A DNA stretch of 64,000 nt from an uncultured Oscillospiraceae bacterium (GCA_905233385.1 CAJOEH010000005.1:1-64000); one strand, 5' to 3'. Positions 1-8,372 are shown, counted from the first letter of the stretch. The notes: generated by a model from the letters alone, not told the origin. Numbers and translations: made by a program.

Positions 1-56
1 CAGGTCCCAATCTATCGAGTTGATTATACCGCAGCGAAGCGAGTAAGACAATAAAG

Positions 57-91
57 AAAACCTCTCTTGTCCTGGTAGACGAAAGAGGTTT
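57..91 (-). terminator. Terminator of tmRNA
   Basis: Read on the minus strand, an AACCTCT / AGAGGTT stem closes a loop just downstream of the tmRNA 3' end and is followed by a T-rich stretch (TTCTTTATT). This fits an intrinsic terminator for ssrA. Nothing else is recognisable in bases 1-56. Confidence 0.65.
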
Positions 92-97
92 CTTTGA

Positions 98-449
98 TGG
101 TGGAGGCGGGGAGAGTCGAACTCCCGTCCGAAAACAGCTTGACAGGAACTTCTCCGGGTGCAGTCTGTTATTTGCGTTCCCTCATCCGGCCGGGAACAGA
201 CACTCTGCCGGATTCAGTAGCTTCATTGATGCATGGTACGGGCAAAGCTTACCGCACGCACGTTCTCCACTAAACGACACCCGAGCCCGACTCGTGGACC
301 TTTCGGGGCGGATGGGCCGGCCTAATTAGGCAGCCAGAGCAAACTGATTGTTGTCAGTTAATTTATAAAAAGTTACCCGTTTTATCGTGGTCAGGCGCCA
401 CGACCCGCTATTCAAGCCTCACTGCCCCCGTCGAAACCGGTGCGCCCCC
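98..449 (-). ncRNA. ssrA: tmRNA (transfer-messenger RNA)
   Basis: This RNA rescues ribosomes stalled on broken mRNAs by adding a degradation tag, acting with SmpB. The tRNA-like ends are visible: the 5' GGGGGCG pairs with CGCCTCC just before an encoded ACCA end, and a T-arm with GTTCGAC is present. The tag reading frame ends DNNQFALAA followed by TAA (codons within about 328-360), with the ALAA ending expected of protease-recognised tags. The resume codon is uncertain: upstream in frame the codons read VTFYKLT without an obvious GCA or GGC start. smpB lies two genes upstream on the same strand. No clear promoter is seen between ppiB and the 5' end, so it may be processed from the smpB-ppiB transcript (inference). 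Confidence 0.96.
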
Positions 450-496
450 GTGTTTCGCGGCGAGCGGTTTTTGCCGCCCGCCGGCGGACAGTATGA

Positions 497-1030
497 TTAA
501 TGGAACCGGTCCGGCAGCTTCTTGGGCTCCGGATAGGTCTCGCCCTTGGTATCGACGCGAATGGATTTGATCTTCTGCTCCGTTTCCGGGCGGTCGTTGC
601 GGTCGGTCTTGACCTTGCAGATCGCGTCGACGACTTCCATGCCGCTCAGCACCTTGCCGAACGCGGCGTACTGCTTGTCCAGATGCGGCGCGTCCTGGTG
701 CATGATGAAGAACTGCGAGCCCGCGGAGTTGGGGGACATCGCTCTCGCCATGGACAGCACGCCGCGCTTGTGCTTGAGCTTGTTGTCCACGCCGTTGAAG
801 AGGAATTCGCCCTTGATGCAGTAGCCGGGGCCGCCCATGCCCGTGCCTTCCGGGCAGCCGCCCTGGATCATGAAGCCGGGGATGACGCGGTGGAAGATCA
901 GGCCGTCGTAGAAGCCGCTGTTGGCCAGCGCGATGAAGTTATATACCGACTGCGGCGCGATATCGGGGTATAGCTCCGCGGTGATGACGCCGCCGTTTTC
1001 CATTTCCAGCGTGACGATGGGGTTTTCCAT
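497..1030 (-). CDS. Peptidyl-prolyl cis-trans isomerase, cyclophilin type
   Basis: A 177-residue cytoplasmic cyclophilin that catalyses cis-trans isomerisation of Xaa-Pro bonds in folding proteins. The active-site block [13 protein letters not shown] is at residues 46-58, followed by GTGMGGPGY and the NSAGSQFFI segment with the hydrophobic binding pocket. No signal peptide is present, and the single domain matches the usual PpiB length, with a short extra C-terminal tail rich in Pro and Lys. A Shine-Dalgarno AAGGAAT precedes the ATG. It begins 1 nt after the smpB stop codon, so the two are probably co-transcribed, with tmRNA next downstream. The isomerase call is very secure; the physiological client is unknown. 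Confidence 0.95.
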   Translation of the reverse strand: MENPIVTLEMENGGVITAELYPDIAPQSVYNFIALANSGFYDGLIFHRVIPGFMIQGGCPEGTGMGGPGYCIKGEFLFNGVDNKLKHKRGVLSMARAMSPNSAGSQFFIMHQDAPHLDKQYAAFGKVLSGMEVVDAICKVKTDRNDRPETEQKIKSIRVDTKGETYPEPKKLPDRFH

Positions 1031-1031
1031 A

Positions 1032-1496
1032 TCAGTGATTCCTTTCTTTCATGGCGCGGTCGATCTGACGGCGCGCGTCCTTGTTTGCGGCGTCCTGCCG
1101 CTTGTCGTAGAGCTTCTTGCCCTTGCAGAGCGCGATCTCCAGCTTCACGCGGGAGTTTTTCAGGTAGACGGAGAGGGGAATGATCGCATAGCCCTCCAGC
1201 TTGACCTTGGAAAACAGCCGCATGATCTCCCGCTTGTGCAGGAGCAGCCTGCGCGGACGCACCGGATCCTTATTGAATATGTTGCCCTGTTCATAGGGGC
1301 TGATATGCATCTGACGGATCCAGAGCTCGCCGTTTTTCACCTGGCACCACGCGTCCTTGAGGTTCAGCGTGCCGAGCCGGACGGATTTGACCTCGGTGCC
1401 GAACAGTTCGATGCCCGCCTCAAAGCGCTCCTCCACGAAGTATTCGTGGAACGCCTTGGCGTTCTTCGCGATGATCTTGACGCCCTTGTTCTCCAT
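1032..1496 (-). CDS. smpB: SsrA-binding protein SmpB
   Basis: SmpB binds the tRNA-like domain of tmRNA, brings it to stalled ribosomes and mimics the missing codon-anticodon helix. The sequence has the family hallmarks: [18 protein letters not shown] at the start, [10 protein letters not shown] and LKDAW in the beta-barrel, and a basic Lys/Arg-rich tail ([21 protein letters not shown]) that inserts into the empty mRNA channel. About 154 residues, normal for the family. I chose the ATG at 1496 because SmpB proteins begin close to the NKG motif and a GGTGA lies just upstream; a GTG at 1508 would add four residues. It sits directly upstream of the cyclophilin gene and near ssrA, a functional pairing. 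Confidence 0.95.
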   Translation of the reverse strand: MENKGVKIIAKNAKAFHEYFVEERFEAGIELFGTEVKSVRLGTLNLKDAWCQVKNGELWIRQMHISPYEQGNIFNKDPVRPRRLLLHKREIMRLFSKVKLEGYAIIPLSVYLKNSRVKLEIALCKGKKLYDKRQDAANKDARRQIDRAMKERNH

Positions 1497-1529
1497 CCTG
1501 CTCACCACTTTTCTGCTGACATCTTCCTT

Positions 1530-1535
1530 ATTATA
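1530..1535 (-). promoter_or_regulatory. Probable -10 of smpB operon
   Basis: Minus-strand TATAAT preceded by TG one base upstream (extended -10), 34 nt before the smpB ATG. No good -35 is seen at 16-18 nt, which an extended -10 tolerates. Confidence 0.5.
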
Positions 1536-1597
1536 TCATCCCTGTCAAGCCTTCACAGCTGTTTTTTGCCGAAATTGCGGTTTCCGCAAAATTCCTC

Positions 1598-1626
1598 TTG
1601 ATATTAGAACATATGTTTGATATAAT
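1598..1626 (+). promoter_or_regulatory. Sigma-A promoter with LexA box (dinB operon)
   Basis: TTGATA at 1598-1603 and TATAAT at 1621-1626 are separated by exactly 17 nt. Inside the spacer, 1607-1618 reads GAACATATGTTT, which fits the Gram-positive LexA operator core GAAC-N4-GTTY. A repressor bound here would block RNA polymerase, so the downstream pair, including dinB, is probably SOS-controlled. Promoter and operator are seen directly; LexA control is inferred from the known motif and the translesion polymerase it precedes. Confidence 0.75.
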
Positions 1627-1657
1627 AGAATCATCAAAGGAAAGGGGAGCGGGCGGC

Positions 1658-1918
1658 ATGAATTTGCAGATCGAAATGATCTCGGTCTTTTCGGCGGACG
1701 GCAGCATTACGCCGCTGCGCTTCCGCATGGAGAACGAGGAGCATTGTCTTCAGACGGTCCCGATCTCGCAGGTCGTCTGCGCGAAGCCGATCTGCTACGC
1801 GGGGATCGACGCGATCCAGTATCTGTGCAAGGCGATCGTGGAGGAAAAGGAGAAGCTCTTCGAGCTGCGCTACACGGTCAAAACGCACCGCTGGACGCTG
1901 TTTCGGGTGGTGTACTGA
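1658..1918 (+). CDS. Small conserved protein encoded upstream of dinB
   Basis: An 86-residue acidic soluble protein with no membrane segment. I recognise only a loose pattern: DGSITPLRFRMENE near the N-terminus and a closing W-T-L-F-R-V segment, which I recall from unnamed small proteins next to Y-family polymerases in Clostridia. It is not clearly the YolD family that accompanies Bacillus UvrX. The start at 1658 follows AAAGGGGAG at good spacing, and the stop overlaps the dinB start as TGATG, so translation is coupled. It shares the LexA-box promoter. A role as a polymerase partner in SOS translesion synthesis is inference from context only. Confidence 0.8.
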   Translation: MNLQIEMISVFSADGSITPLRFRMENEEHCLQTVPISQVVCAKPICYAGIDAIQYLCKAIVEEKEKLFELRYTVKTHRWTLFRVVY

Positions 1919-3177
1919 TGAACAAGGTCATTTTTCACGTCGACGCGAACAGCGCGTTTTTATCCTGGTCCGCGGCTTACCGCGTCCGCGTGCTCGGCGA
2001 GAAGCTCGACCTGCGCGACGTGCCTTCCGCCGTCGCCGGCAGCAAGGAGACCCGCCAGGGCGTGATTCTCGCCAAGAGCATCCCCGCCAAGAAATACGGC
2101 GTCAAAACCGGCGAGCCGATCTTTCAGGCGCTGCAAAAATGTCCGAATCTGATCCTCGTGCCGCCGGACTACGGCCTCTACGTGGAGGCGTCGCGGCACA
2201 TGACCGCCCTGCTGCGGAGAATCGCGCCCGTCGTGGAGCAGTATTCCATCGACGAAGCCTGGGCGGATATGACCGGCACGGAGGGCCTGTACGGCTCGCC
2301 GGTCGCCGCCGCGGAGGCGCTGCGGCAGCGGATCTATGACGAGCTCGGCTTCACGGTCAACATCGGCATTTCGTCGAACAAGCTGCTGGCAAAGATGGCG
2401 GGAGACTTTGAGAAGCCGAACAAGGTGCACACGCTCTTTCCCTGGGAAATAGAGGAGAAGCTCTGGCCGCTGCCGGTGCGCGATCTTTTTATGGTCGGAC
2501 CCGCCACGGAGCGGAAGCTGCACCTTTTGGGCATTGACACCGTCGGCCAGCTCGCGCACGCCGATCCCGCCCTTTTGCGCCAAAAACTGCACAAGCCCGG
2601 CGTGGACCTGTGGCACTCCGCCAACGGCCGCTATTCCTGCACGCTGCTCCCGCAGCCGTCCGATAACAAAGGCTACGGCAACGCGACGACCCTGCCCGCG
2701 GACGTGACGGACGCGCCCGGCGCGTACCGCGTCCTGCTCTCCCTGTGCGAAACGGTCGGGATGCGGATGCGGCGGGACAAGAAGTCCGCCCGCTGCCTCG
2801 CCGTCAGTCTGCGCACCAGTCAATTCGACAATTATTCCCATCAGATGACGCTTCCCGACGCGACGGACAGCACGGAGGAGATGTTCCGCTACGCCTGCCG
2901 CATTTTTGACGAGGCCTGGGACGGCGCGACGCCCCTGCGGCAGCTCGGCGTGCACGCGACGCGCCTGGAGGAGCGCGGGATGAGGCAGTACGATCTCTTT
3001 GCCTTCGTCAGCGCGGAGCAGTACGAGAAAAAGGCCGCGCTGGACAACGCCGTGGACGATCTTCGCGACAAATACGGCGAGGGCATCCTGCGCCGGGCGC
3101 GCTTTGTCGGCGAACAGGTCGTCCTTGCCGGCGGGCTTTCCAAAGAGCGCCGCACCGGCATCACAAAACCTGTTTAA
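1918..3177 (+). CDS. dinB: DNA polymerase IV (Y-family translesion polymerase)
   Basis: This error-prone polymerase extends primers past damaged or mismatched template bases. Catalytic carboxylates are present: Asp9 in HVDANSAF and Asp112-Glu113 in SIDEAWAD. The Y-family SNKLLAKMAGDFEKP region of the palm and the thumb helix-hairpin-helix near VGPATERKLHLLGI follow, then the little-finger domain. At 419 residues it is a normal length. HVDANSAFLSW rather than the common DMDxFFAS is typical of the clostridial branch. No obvious C-terminal beta-clamp pentapeptide (QLxLF-like) is visible, though MRQYDLF at about residue 350 could serve. It is translationally coupled to the small gene before it and probably LexA-regulated. 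Confidence 0.94.
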   Translation: MNKVIFHVDANSAFLSWSAAYRVRVLGEKLDLRDVPSAVAGSKETRQGVILAKSIPAKKYGVKTGEPIFQALQKCPNLILVPPDYGLYVEASRHMTALLRRIAPVVEQYSIDEAWADMTGTEGLYGSPVAAAEALRQRIYDELGFTVNIGISSNKLLAKMAGDFEKPNKVHTLFPWEIEEKLWPLPVRDLFMVGPATERKLHLLGIDTVGQLAHADPALLRQKLHKPGVDLWHSANGRYSCTLLPQPSDNKGYGNATTLPADVTDAPGAYRVLLSLCETVGMRMRRDKKSARCLAVSLRTSQFDNYSHQMTLPDATDSTEEMFRYACRIFDEAWDGATPLRQLGVHATRLEERGMRQYDLFAFVSAEQYEKKAALDNAVDDLRDKYGEGILRRARFVGEQVVLAGGLSKERRTGITKPV

Positions 3178-3181
3178 GCGG

Positions 3182-3209
3182 TTGACAGCACACAAAAAAA
3201 TGATAAAAT
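3182..3209 (+). promoter_or_regulatory. Probable promoter of cwlD-radA operon
   Basis: A perfect TTGACA at 3182-3187 and TAAAAT at 3204-3209 are 16 nt apart, 46 nt upstream of the cwlD start and directly after the dinB stop. Confidence 0.55.
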
Positions 3210-3254
3210 AATAATGTTGACCCGTCCCGCATAAAGTGGTGCGGGGGTGTTCTC

Positions 3255-3959
3255 ATGTCCTACTTCAAAAAGTACGGGATATTCTACGTTTTCGTCTGCG
3301 CGGCGGTCCTGGTCTGCGCCGCGATGCTCTCGCGGCTCGGCTCCGTCATCGCCGTCAGCACGACGCAGGCGCCCGCGCCCGTCGTCGTCATCGATGCGGG
3401 GCACGGCGGGGAAGACGGCGGCGCGATCTCCGTCTCCGGGATCCGCGAGAGCGGAATCAACCTCGAGATCTCCCTGCGGCTGAACGACCTGCTGCGTTTT
3501 TTAGGCGCGGAGACCCGGATGATCCGCACGGAGGACGTCTCCGTCTGCACGGAAGGGGACACCATCGCCGCGAAAAAGGTCTCCGACATCCGAAACCGCG
3601 TCGCGTTTGTGCAGAATACGCCGAACGCCGTGCTGATCAGCATTCATCAGAATCAGTATTCCGAGGAAAAATACCGCGGCGCGCAGGTCTTCTACGCCGC
3701 AGGCAGCGAGGACCTTGCCGAAGCCTTGCAGGCGGCGCTGATCGCGCAGGTGGACCCGAGAAATCACCGCGCGTGCAAGCCCGCGAAGGATATTTATCTC
3801 ATGGAGCACGTCACCTGTCCCGCCGCGCTGATCGAATGCGGATTTCTGTCGAATTACGCGGAGGAACAGCTCCTGCGCGACGAAACCTATCAAAAGAAAC
3901 TGGCCGCTGCCATCGCCGGCAGTCTGCTGGCCTATCTGGAGGAACCGAATGAAATCTAA
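3255..3959 (+). CDS. cwlD: N-acetylmuramoyl-L-alanine amidase, CwlD-like
   Basis: A zinc amidase of the Amidase_3 family that cleaves the bond between muramic acid and the stem peptide. One hydrophobic segment at residues 8-27 acts as signal peptide or anchor, so the enzyme works outside the membrane. Zinc and catalytic residues are visible: His50 in VIDAGHGGEDGG, Glu65 before INLEIS, the His of ISIHQN, and the late Glu of LIECGFLSN. At 234 residues it is the short single-domain form typical of the sporulation enzyme CwlD, which makes muramic-delta-lactam in spore cortex; that assignment is inferred from size and the TM-only layout. It overlaps radA by 11 nt. Confidence 0.88.
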   Translation: MSYFKKYGIFYVFVCAAVLVCAAMLSRLGSVIAVSTTQAPAPVVVIDAGHGGEDGGAISVSGIRESGINLEISLRLNDLLRFLGAETRMIRTEDVSVCTEGDTIAAKKVSDIRNRVAFVQNTPNAVLISIHQNQYSEEKYRGAQVFYAAGSEDLAEALQAALIAQVDPRNHRACKPAKDIYLMEHVTCPAALIECGFLSNYAEEQLLRDETYQKKLAAAIAGSLLAYLEEPNEI

Positions 3960-5298
3960 GACCGTCTTTGTCTGCACGAACTGCGGCAGCGAATCGCCCA
4001 AGTGGGCGGGGCGCTGTCCGTCCTGCGGTCAATGGAATACGCTGGAAGAATACACGCCGTCTCCGGCGGTCAAGACTGCCGCCGTCCGCAGCGGCGGCGC
4101 GACGCCGAAGCGCCTTACGGAGATCACAACGGACGAGGCGCTGCGTTTTTCGACCGGCATGGGCGAGCTGGATCGGGTGCTCGGCGGCGGCGCGGTGCGC
4201 GGCTCGCTGGTGCTCGTCAGCGGCGCGCCGGGCATCGGCAAATCCACGCTGCTGCTGCAGATATGCGAGTACATTCTGAAGGAGCAGGCCGTCCTGTACG
4301 TCTCCGGCGAGGAGAGCGAAAGCCAGTTAAAGCTCCGCGCACAGCGGCTCGGCGTGAAGGGCGACGGGCTGTTCCTGCTGTGTGAGACAAATCTGGACAA
4401 CATTCTCTCCGCCGCGGAAAAAGTCAGTCCCGACGTGCTGATCGTCGACTCCGTGCAGACCCTTTACACGGAGGACAAGCCCGCGACCGCCGGCTCCGTG
4501 ACGCAGGTGCGCGACTGCACGATGCGCCTGATGCAGTACTGCAAGGGGAGCGGCGTGACCGTGTTTTTGGTCGGCCATATCAATAAGGAAGGCGCGATCG
4601 CCGGGCCGAAGGTCCTCGAGCACATGGTCGACTGCGTGCTCTATTTCGAGGGTGAGTCGCACACCTCCTACCGTCTGCTCCGCGCCGCGAAGAACCGCTT
4701 CGGCTCGACGAACGAGATCGGCGTGTTCGAGATGCACGATACCGGCCTGTGCGAGGTGCCGAATCCCTCCGAACTGCTCCTTGCGGGCAGGCCGCTCGGT
4801 ACGCCGGGCACCTGCGTCGCCTGCGTAATGGAGGGCACGCGGCCGATCCTCGCGGAGGTGCAGGCGCTCGTCTCTCCGTCGTCGCTCTCCGTGCCGCGCC
4901 GCACGAGCAACGGCCTCGATTATAACCGCGCGGCGATGCTGCTGGCGGTGCTTGAAAAGCGCGGCGGTATCCGGTTTTCCAACGCGGACGTGTATTTGAA
5001 CGTCATCGGCGGCCTGCGGCTGGACGAGCCCGCCGCGGACCTTTCCGTGGTGATCGCCGCCGCATCCGCGGCGCAGGACAAGCCCGTTTCCGATACGCTC
5101 GCCGCGGTCGGCGAGGTCGGTCTGACCGGCGAGATCCGCGCGGTCGGTCAGCTCTCGCAGCGGCTCGCGGAGATCCGCAGGCTCGGCTTTACACAGTGTA
5201 TCATCCCGCGCAGCGGTACGAAGGACGTCAGCGTTCCCGACGGTCTGGAGCTGCTTCGCGCGAAGAACGTCCGCGAGGCGATCGCCGTCGCGTTCTGA
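3949..5298 (+). CDS. radA: DNA repair protein RadA
   Basis: RadA (Sms) is a RecA-like ATPase that promotes branch migration of recombination intermediates. Domains in order: an N-terminal zinc finger with Cys9, Cys12, Cys23 and Cys26; a RecA fold with Walker A GAPGIGKST at 92-100; the RadA-specific KNRFGSTNE motif at about 249; and a C-terminal Lon-like domain ending in the GEVGLTGEIRAV block. 449 residues, full length. It overlaps cwlD by 11 nt, so the two are probably translationally coupled. The next gene starts 13 nt downstream after a GGAGGACA ribosome-binding site. Confidence 0.96.
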   Translation: MKSKTVFVCTNCGSESPKWAGRCPSCGQWNTLEEYTPSPAVKTAAVRSGGATPKRLTEITTDEALRFSTGMGELDRVLGGGAVRGSLVLVSGAPGIGKSTLLLQICEYILKEQAVLYVSGEESESQLKLRAQRLGVKGDGLFLLCETNLDNILSAAEKVSPDVLIVDSVQTLYTEDKPATAGSVTQVRDCTMRLMQYCKGSGVTVFLVGHINKEGAIAGPKVLEHMVDCVLYFEGESHTSYRLLRAAKNRFGSTNEIGVFEMHDTGLCEVPNPSELLLAGRPLGTPGTCVACVMEGTRPILAEVQALVSPSSLSVPRRTSNGLDYNRAAMLLAVLEKRGGIRFSNADVYLNVIGGLRLDEPAADLSVVIAAASAAQDKPVSDTLAAVGEVGLTGEIRAVGQLSQRLAEIRRLGFTQCIIPRSGTKDVSVPDGLELLRAKNVREAIAVAF

Positions 5299-5311
5299 GG
5301 GAGGACAAGCT

Positions 5312-6319
5312 ATGCCCGGAATCAAATACATCGCCCGCGTCGTGCGCGGGATGAAATTCGACAAGCTCAAGCAGATGACGCAGGTCGTCAAGGAAAAGAG
5401 CGGGCAGAGCAAGGCAAGGACGCTCTGCTCGATGGCCTGGTGCGCCCTGCGCTACGGCGCGGGGTACTACGACTACGTCATGTTCGGCTTCTACGACATG
5501 AACGGCAAACAGCGCGACACCTATCTGACGCGCGTGCGCAACAAGAAGGTATGCGAGCTGATGAACGACTACTCGGTCGCGGAGGAATTTGACGACAAGC
5601 TGCGCTTCAACGTGCGGTTTGCGCCGTTCCAGAAGCGCAAGACGCTCAACGGCGAAACGGCGACCGTGGAAGAATTAGCGGAATTTCTGGAGGGGCAGAC
5701 CTGCTTCTTCGCCAAGCCGAATCACGGCTCCTGCGGCGCGGGCGTGGAAAAAGTCAACGTCGCGGATTTCGAGAACACGGAAGCGATCCTCAACTATGTG
5801 CATGAAAAGGATCTGCCGATTCTGGAGCACGCGATCGTCCAGCACCCGGATATGGCGAAGCTCCATCCGTCGTCCGTCAACTCCATGCGGATCGTGACGG
5901 ACGTCGTCGGCGACGACGTGCTGATCGCCTATATCATCGTCAAGATCGGCAGGGGAGGCGGCTGCTGCGACAACACCGGCCGCGGCGGTATGCTCTGCCG
6001 CGTCGATGAAGCGACCGGCAAGATCCGCTCCGTCGCAACGGACGACTATTTCAACGTATTCGCGTCGCATCCCGATACCGGCGTGGTCTTCGAGGGCTAT
6101 CAGCTCCCGATGGTGCCGGAGGCCATCGCGCTGGCGAAAGAGGCCGCGAAGGTCCTGCCGCAGATGCGTCATGTCGGCTGGGATGTGGCGATCACGCCGG
6201 ACGGCCCGGTCATCATCGAGGGCAACGAATACCCCGGCACCGATCTGTGCCAGCTCGCGCCGCATTATCCCGAAAAATGCGGTTTATGGCCGTATTACAA
6301 GAAAATTCTGAACTTATAA
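5312..6319 (+). CDS. ATP-grasp protein, sugar-transfer-associated type
   Basis: 335 residues, soluble. The C-terminal two thirds resemble the ATP-grasp family often encoded in capsule or polysaccharide clusters (sugar-transfer-associated ATP-grasp). Supporting segments are FFAKPNHGSCGAGVEKV (nucleotide-binding loop), HPSSVNSMRIVTD, the glycine-rich GRGGGCCDNTGRGGMLCRVD, and HVGWDVAITPDGPVIIEGNEYPGTD, where the D and E-x-N chelate magnesium. It probably ligates a carboxylate to an amine or sugar, but the substrate cannot be read from the sequence. Unusually, no glycosyltransferase lies nearby; it appears as the last gene of the cwlD-radA unit. Family confident, function open. Confidence 0.8.
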   Translation: MPGIKYIARVVRGMKFDKLKQMTQVVKEKSGQSKARTLCSMAWCALRYGAGYYDYVMFGFYDMNGKQRDTYLTRVRNKKVCELMNDYSVAEEFDDKLRFNVRFAPFQKRKTLNGETATVEELAEFLEGQTCFFAKPNHGSCGAGVEKVNVADFENTEAILNYVHEKDLPILEHAIVQHPDMAKLHPSSVNSMRIVTDVVGDDVLIAYIIVKIGRGGGCCDNTGRGGMLCRVDEATGKIRSVATDDYFNVFASHPDTGVVFEGYQLPMVPEAIALAKEAAKVLPQMRHVGWDVAITPDGPVIIEGNEYPGTDLCQLAPHYPEKCGLWPYYKKILNL

Positions 6320-6351
6320 ATTAAAGGAGCCTGATTCTAAGCTCCTTTAAT
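6320..6351. terminator. Bidirectional terminator
   Basis: ATTAAAGGAGC (6320-6330) and GCTCCTTTAAT (6341-6351) form a perfect 11-bp stem between two convergent genes. The stop codon of the phosphatase gene lies in the loop and stem. Confidence 0.7.
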
Positions 6352-6987
6352 TGCTTCATATAGTTCTTCCGGCATATGACATATCGTCTCTGCGCCTGCG
6401 GCGAGTAGTTCCTGCGCAGTACGAAAACCCCAGCCGACGGACAGGCAGGGAAGTCCCGCGTTCTTCGCCGTTTGGATATCGACCTCGGAATCGCCGATAA
6501 AGACGGCGTCCTCTATCTCCGCGCCGAACTGCCGCAGCGCCGCGTACACCATATCCGGCGCGGGTTTTCGCTTGAGCTGCTCCGTTTCTCCGATGGAAAC
6601 AGCGATCTCCGTCGGGAAAAACGCGCGATGCAGTTCTTTTGTCATGGCGTCCGCCTTGTTGGAAACGAGCACCATGCGATATCCCTCGGCGTACAGCCGC
6701 GCAAGAAGCTCCGGCACGCCGGGATACGGTTTCGTTTCGTCCAGACAGTGCCGACGATAATGCGCCTTCATTGCGGCAAGCACCGCGTCGACCGTCGCCT
6801 CGTCCGCATCCTGCGGGAGGGAGCGGCGGATCAGCATTTTCAGGCCGTTTCCGACGGAATTTCTGATTTCTTCCGGTGATTTTTGCGGAAAACCATGCAA
6901 ATTCAGTGCGAAATTCACACTATTATGTAAATCCTTGAGTGTATCAAAGAGCGTGCCGTCAAGATCAAAGATCAGCGTCTTCTTCAT
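6337..6987 (-). CDS. HAD-superfamily phosphatase, phosphoglycolate-phosphatase-like
   Basis: 216-residue cytosolic phosphatase of the HAD superfamily with a helical cap after motif I. Motif I is FDLDGTLFDT with nucleophile Asp8 and acid/base Asp10; motif II is VLVSNK; the lysine of motif III is in KRKPAPDM; motif IV is FIGDSEVDI. The Gph/PpaX/PgmB group shares this layout, so the substrate could be phosphoglycolate, pyrophosphate or a sugar phosphate. Its start overlaps the end of the upstream recombinase gene by 23 nt, suggesting one transcript. The HAD call is very secure and the exact substrate is unknown. Confidence 0.9.
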   Translation of the reverse strand: MKKTLIFDLDGTLFDTLKDLHNSVNFALNLHGFPQKSPEEIRNSVGNGLKMLIRRSLPQDADEATVDAVLAAMKAHYRRHCLDETKPYPGVPELLARLYAEGYRMVLVSNKADAMTKELHRAFFPTEIAVSIGETEQLKRKPAPDMVYAALRQFGAEIEDAVFIGDSEVDIQTAKNAGLPCLSVGWGFRTAQELLAAGAETICHMPEELYEAIKGA

Positions 6988-7981
6988 CGTTTTCCTCCGG
7001 TTTCGTCAATCGGGAGAGGGGATTGGCCTCTGCGGCGATCTTGAGCTCCGTGCTTTCAATGTGCGTATAGATTTCCGTCGTATTCAGGTGCTCGTGACCT
7101 AAAACTTCCTGCACCGTGCGGATATCCACGCCGTTTTTCAGCATCAGCGTCGCCGCCGTATGGCGCAGTTTGTGCGCGGAAAAACGTTCCGGGTCGAGAC
7201 CGGCCGCTAATATGTGCTTTTTGACCAGCCGATGCACCGCCGTCACGCTGATCCGGTTGCTGTCGCGCGAGCCGAACAGGGCGCGGTTATCGCTCAAAAC
7301 CTGCTTCTTCCGCTCCGGCAGATAGGCGTCGATCGCCGCCTTGCAGGCAGAGCCGAAATAGACGAAGCGCTCCTTGTTGCCTTTGCCCAAAACGCGGATT
7401 CTGTCTTCATAAACGTCAGAAAAATTGAGGTTTACGAGCTCAGATCGCCGAATTCCGCAGTTCAGAAACAGCATCAGGATCGCGTAATCGCGCGCCGCGT
7501 TCGGGCCCTGCACGGATAAAAGGAGTTTTTTCGATTCCTCGAGGGTCAGATAGCGGGGGAGAGATTTCTGGATCTTAGGATACTCCAGATCCTTGACAGG
7601 ATTATAAGTCAGCAGCTTCGTGCGAACCGTCAGATACTTATAGAACGACTTGATCGCGGAGAGCTTGCGGAAACGCGCCGCCGCGCCGATCCCGGGGTCT
7701 GCGTATTCGTCGGTTTTGCGGTCGTTTGCGAGATACGATAGAAAATCGTAAATATCAGTAATAGTTATCATTTTTATTAATTCAAGATCGACGTCCTTGA
7801 TCGAGATCGTATTGAGATCGGTCGTATAGGGCATTTCGTTCTTGACGAGCTTCATAAAGCGCAGGAAGAGCCGCAGGTCGAGATAGTATTCGCTGATTGT
7901 GCGAGCGGACTGGCCCTTGATCGTTTCATGGTACGACAGGAACTCGCGGAGCACCTGCGGACAGTCGGAATATTGCTGCAT
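6965..7981 (-). CDS. Tyrosine recombinase, XerC-like
   Basis: 338-residue site-specific recombinase of the lambda-integrase/Xer family. An N-terminal SAM-like core-binding domain (residues about 10-130) is followed by the catalytic domain with the full set: Arg in NCGIRRSEL, the HKLRH box (His-x-x-Arg), GHEHLNT, and the nucleophile Tyr in EIYTHI. Start chosen at 7981, where GGAGG sits 8 nt upstream of ATG. A second Xer protein, closer to XerD, lies at 17165-18049, so the two may form the XerC/XerD pair that resolves chromosome dimers. This copy has extra residues in the N-domain and a long leader from a palindromic promoter. Confidence 0.9.
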   Translation of the reverse strand: MQQYSDCPQVLREFLSYHETIKGQSARTISEYYLDLRLFLRFMKLVKNEMPYTTDLNTISIKDVDLELIKMITITDIYDFLSYLANDRKTDEYADPGIGAAARFRKLSAIKSFYKYLTVRTKLLTYNPVKDLEYPKIQKSLPRYLTLEESKKLLLSVQGPNAARDYAILMLFLNCGIRRSELVNLNFSDVYEDRIRVLGKGNKERFVYFGSACKAAIDAYLPERKKQVLSDNRALFGSRDSNRISVTAVHRLVKKHILAAGLDPERFSAHKLRHTAATLMLKNGVDIRTVQEVLGHEHLNTTEIYTHIESTELKIAAEANPLSRLTKPEENDEEDADL

Positions 7982-8318
7982 GACAAAAACCTCCGGAATG
8001 AAGTCTGCTCTGGAGCCGATAAAAACCATTGAAATGATCGTTTCATCGTTTCAAACATTTTTATCGAATGAGCGATTGACAGAAAAGGAACGAACGGAAA
8101 GAAAAACGGAACATCCATATAGAATAGAACATCATGACGAACAATTCACGCAACGGAACAAAAAGAAATCAGAATATCAGTATTAGAAAAACGTAACCGC
8201 GCAGACAGAATACATCAACGATAAGCCTTCGATAGAGCAAAGCGCGCAGAACAGCCGGAAGACCGCCGCGGCGCGCCAAAAGAGGCCCAAAACCGCCGAT
8301 CGGCCCGTCCTTGTCTCC

Positions 8319-8372
8319 ATTATAGCACAAACATCCTCCGAACGCAACAAAATTTTTATTTTGTTGCGTTCG
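8319..8372 (-). promoter_or_regulatory. Promoter embedded in a long inverted repeat
   Basis: Minus-strand TTGCGT (8342-8347), 17 nt, TATAAT (8319-8324). The -35 lies within a perfect inverted repeat, CGAACGCAACAAAAT (8339-8353) against its complement (8358-8372) with a 4-nt loop. There is no U-run after it in either direction, so it is more likely an operator than a terminator. The transcript would run through about 330 nt of leader into the recombinase gene. Confidence 0.6.
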
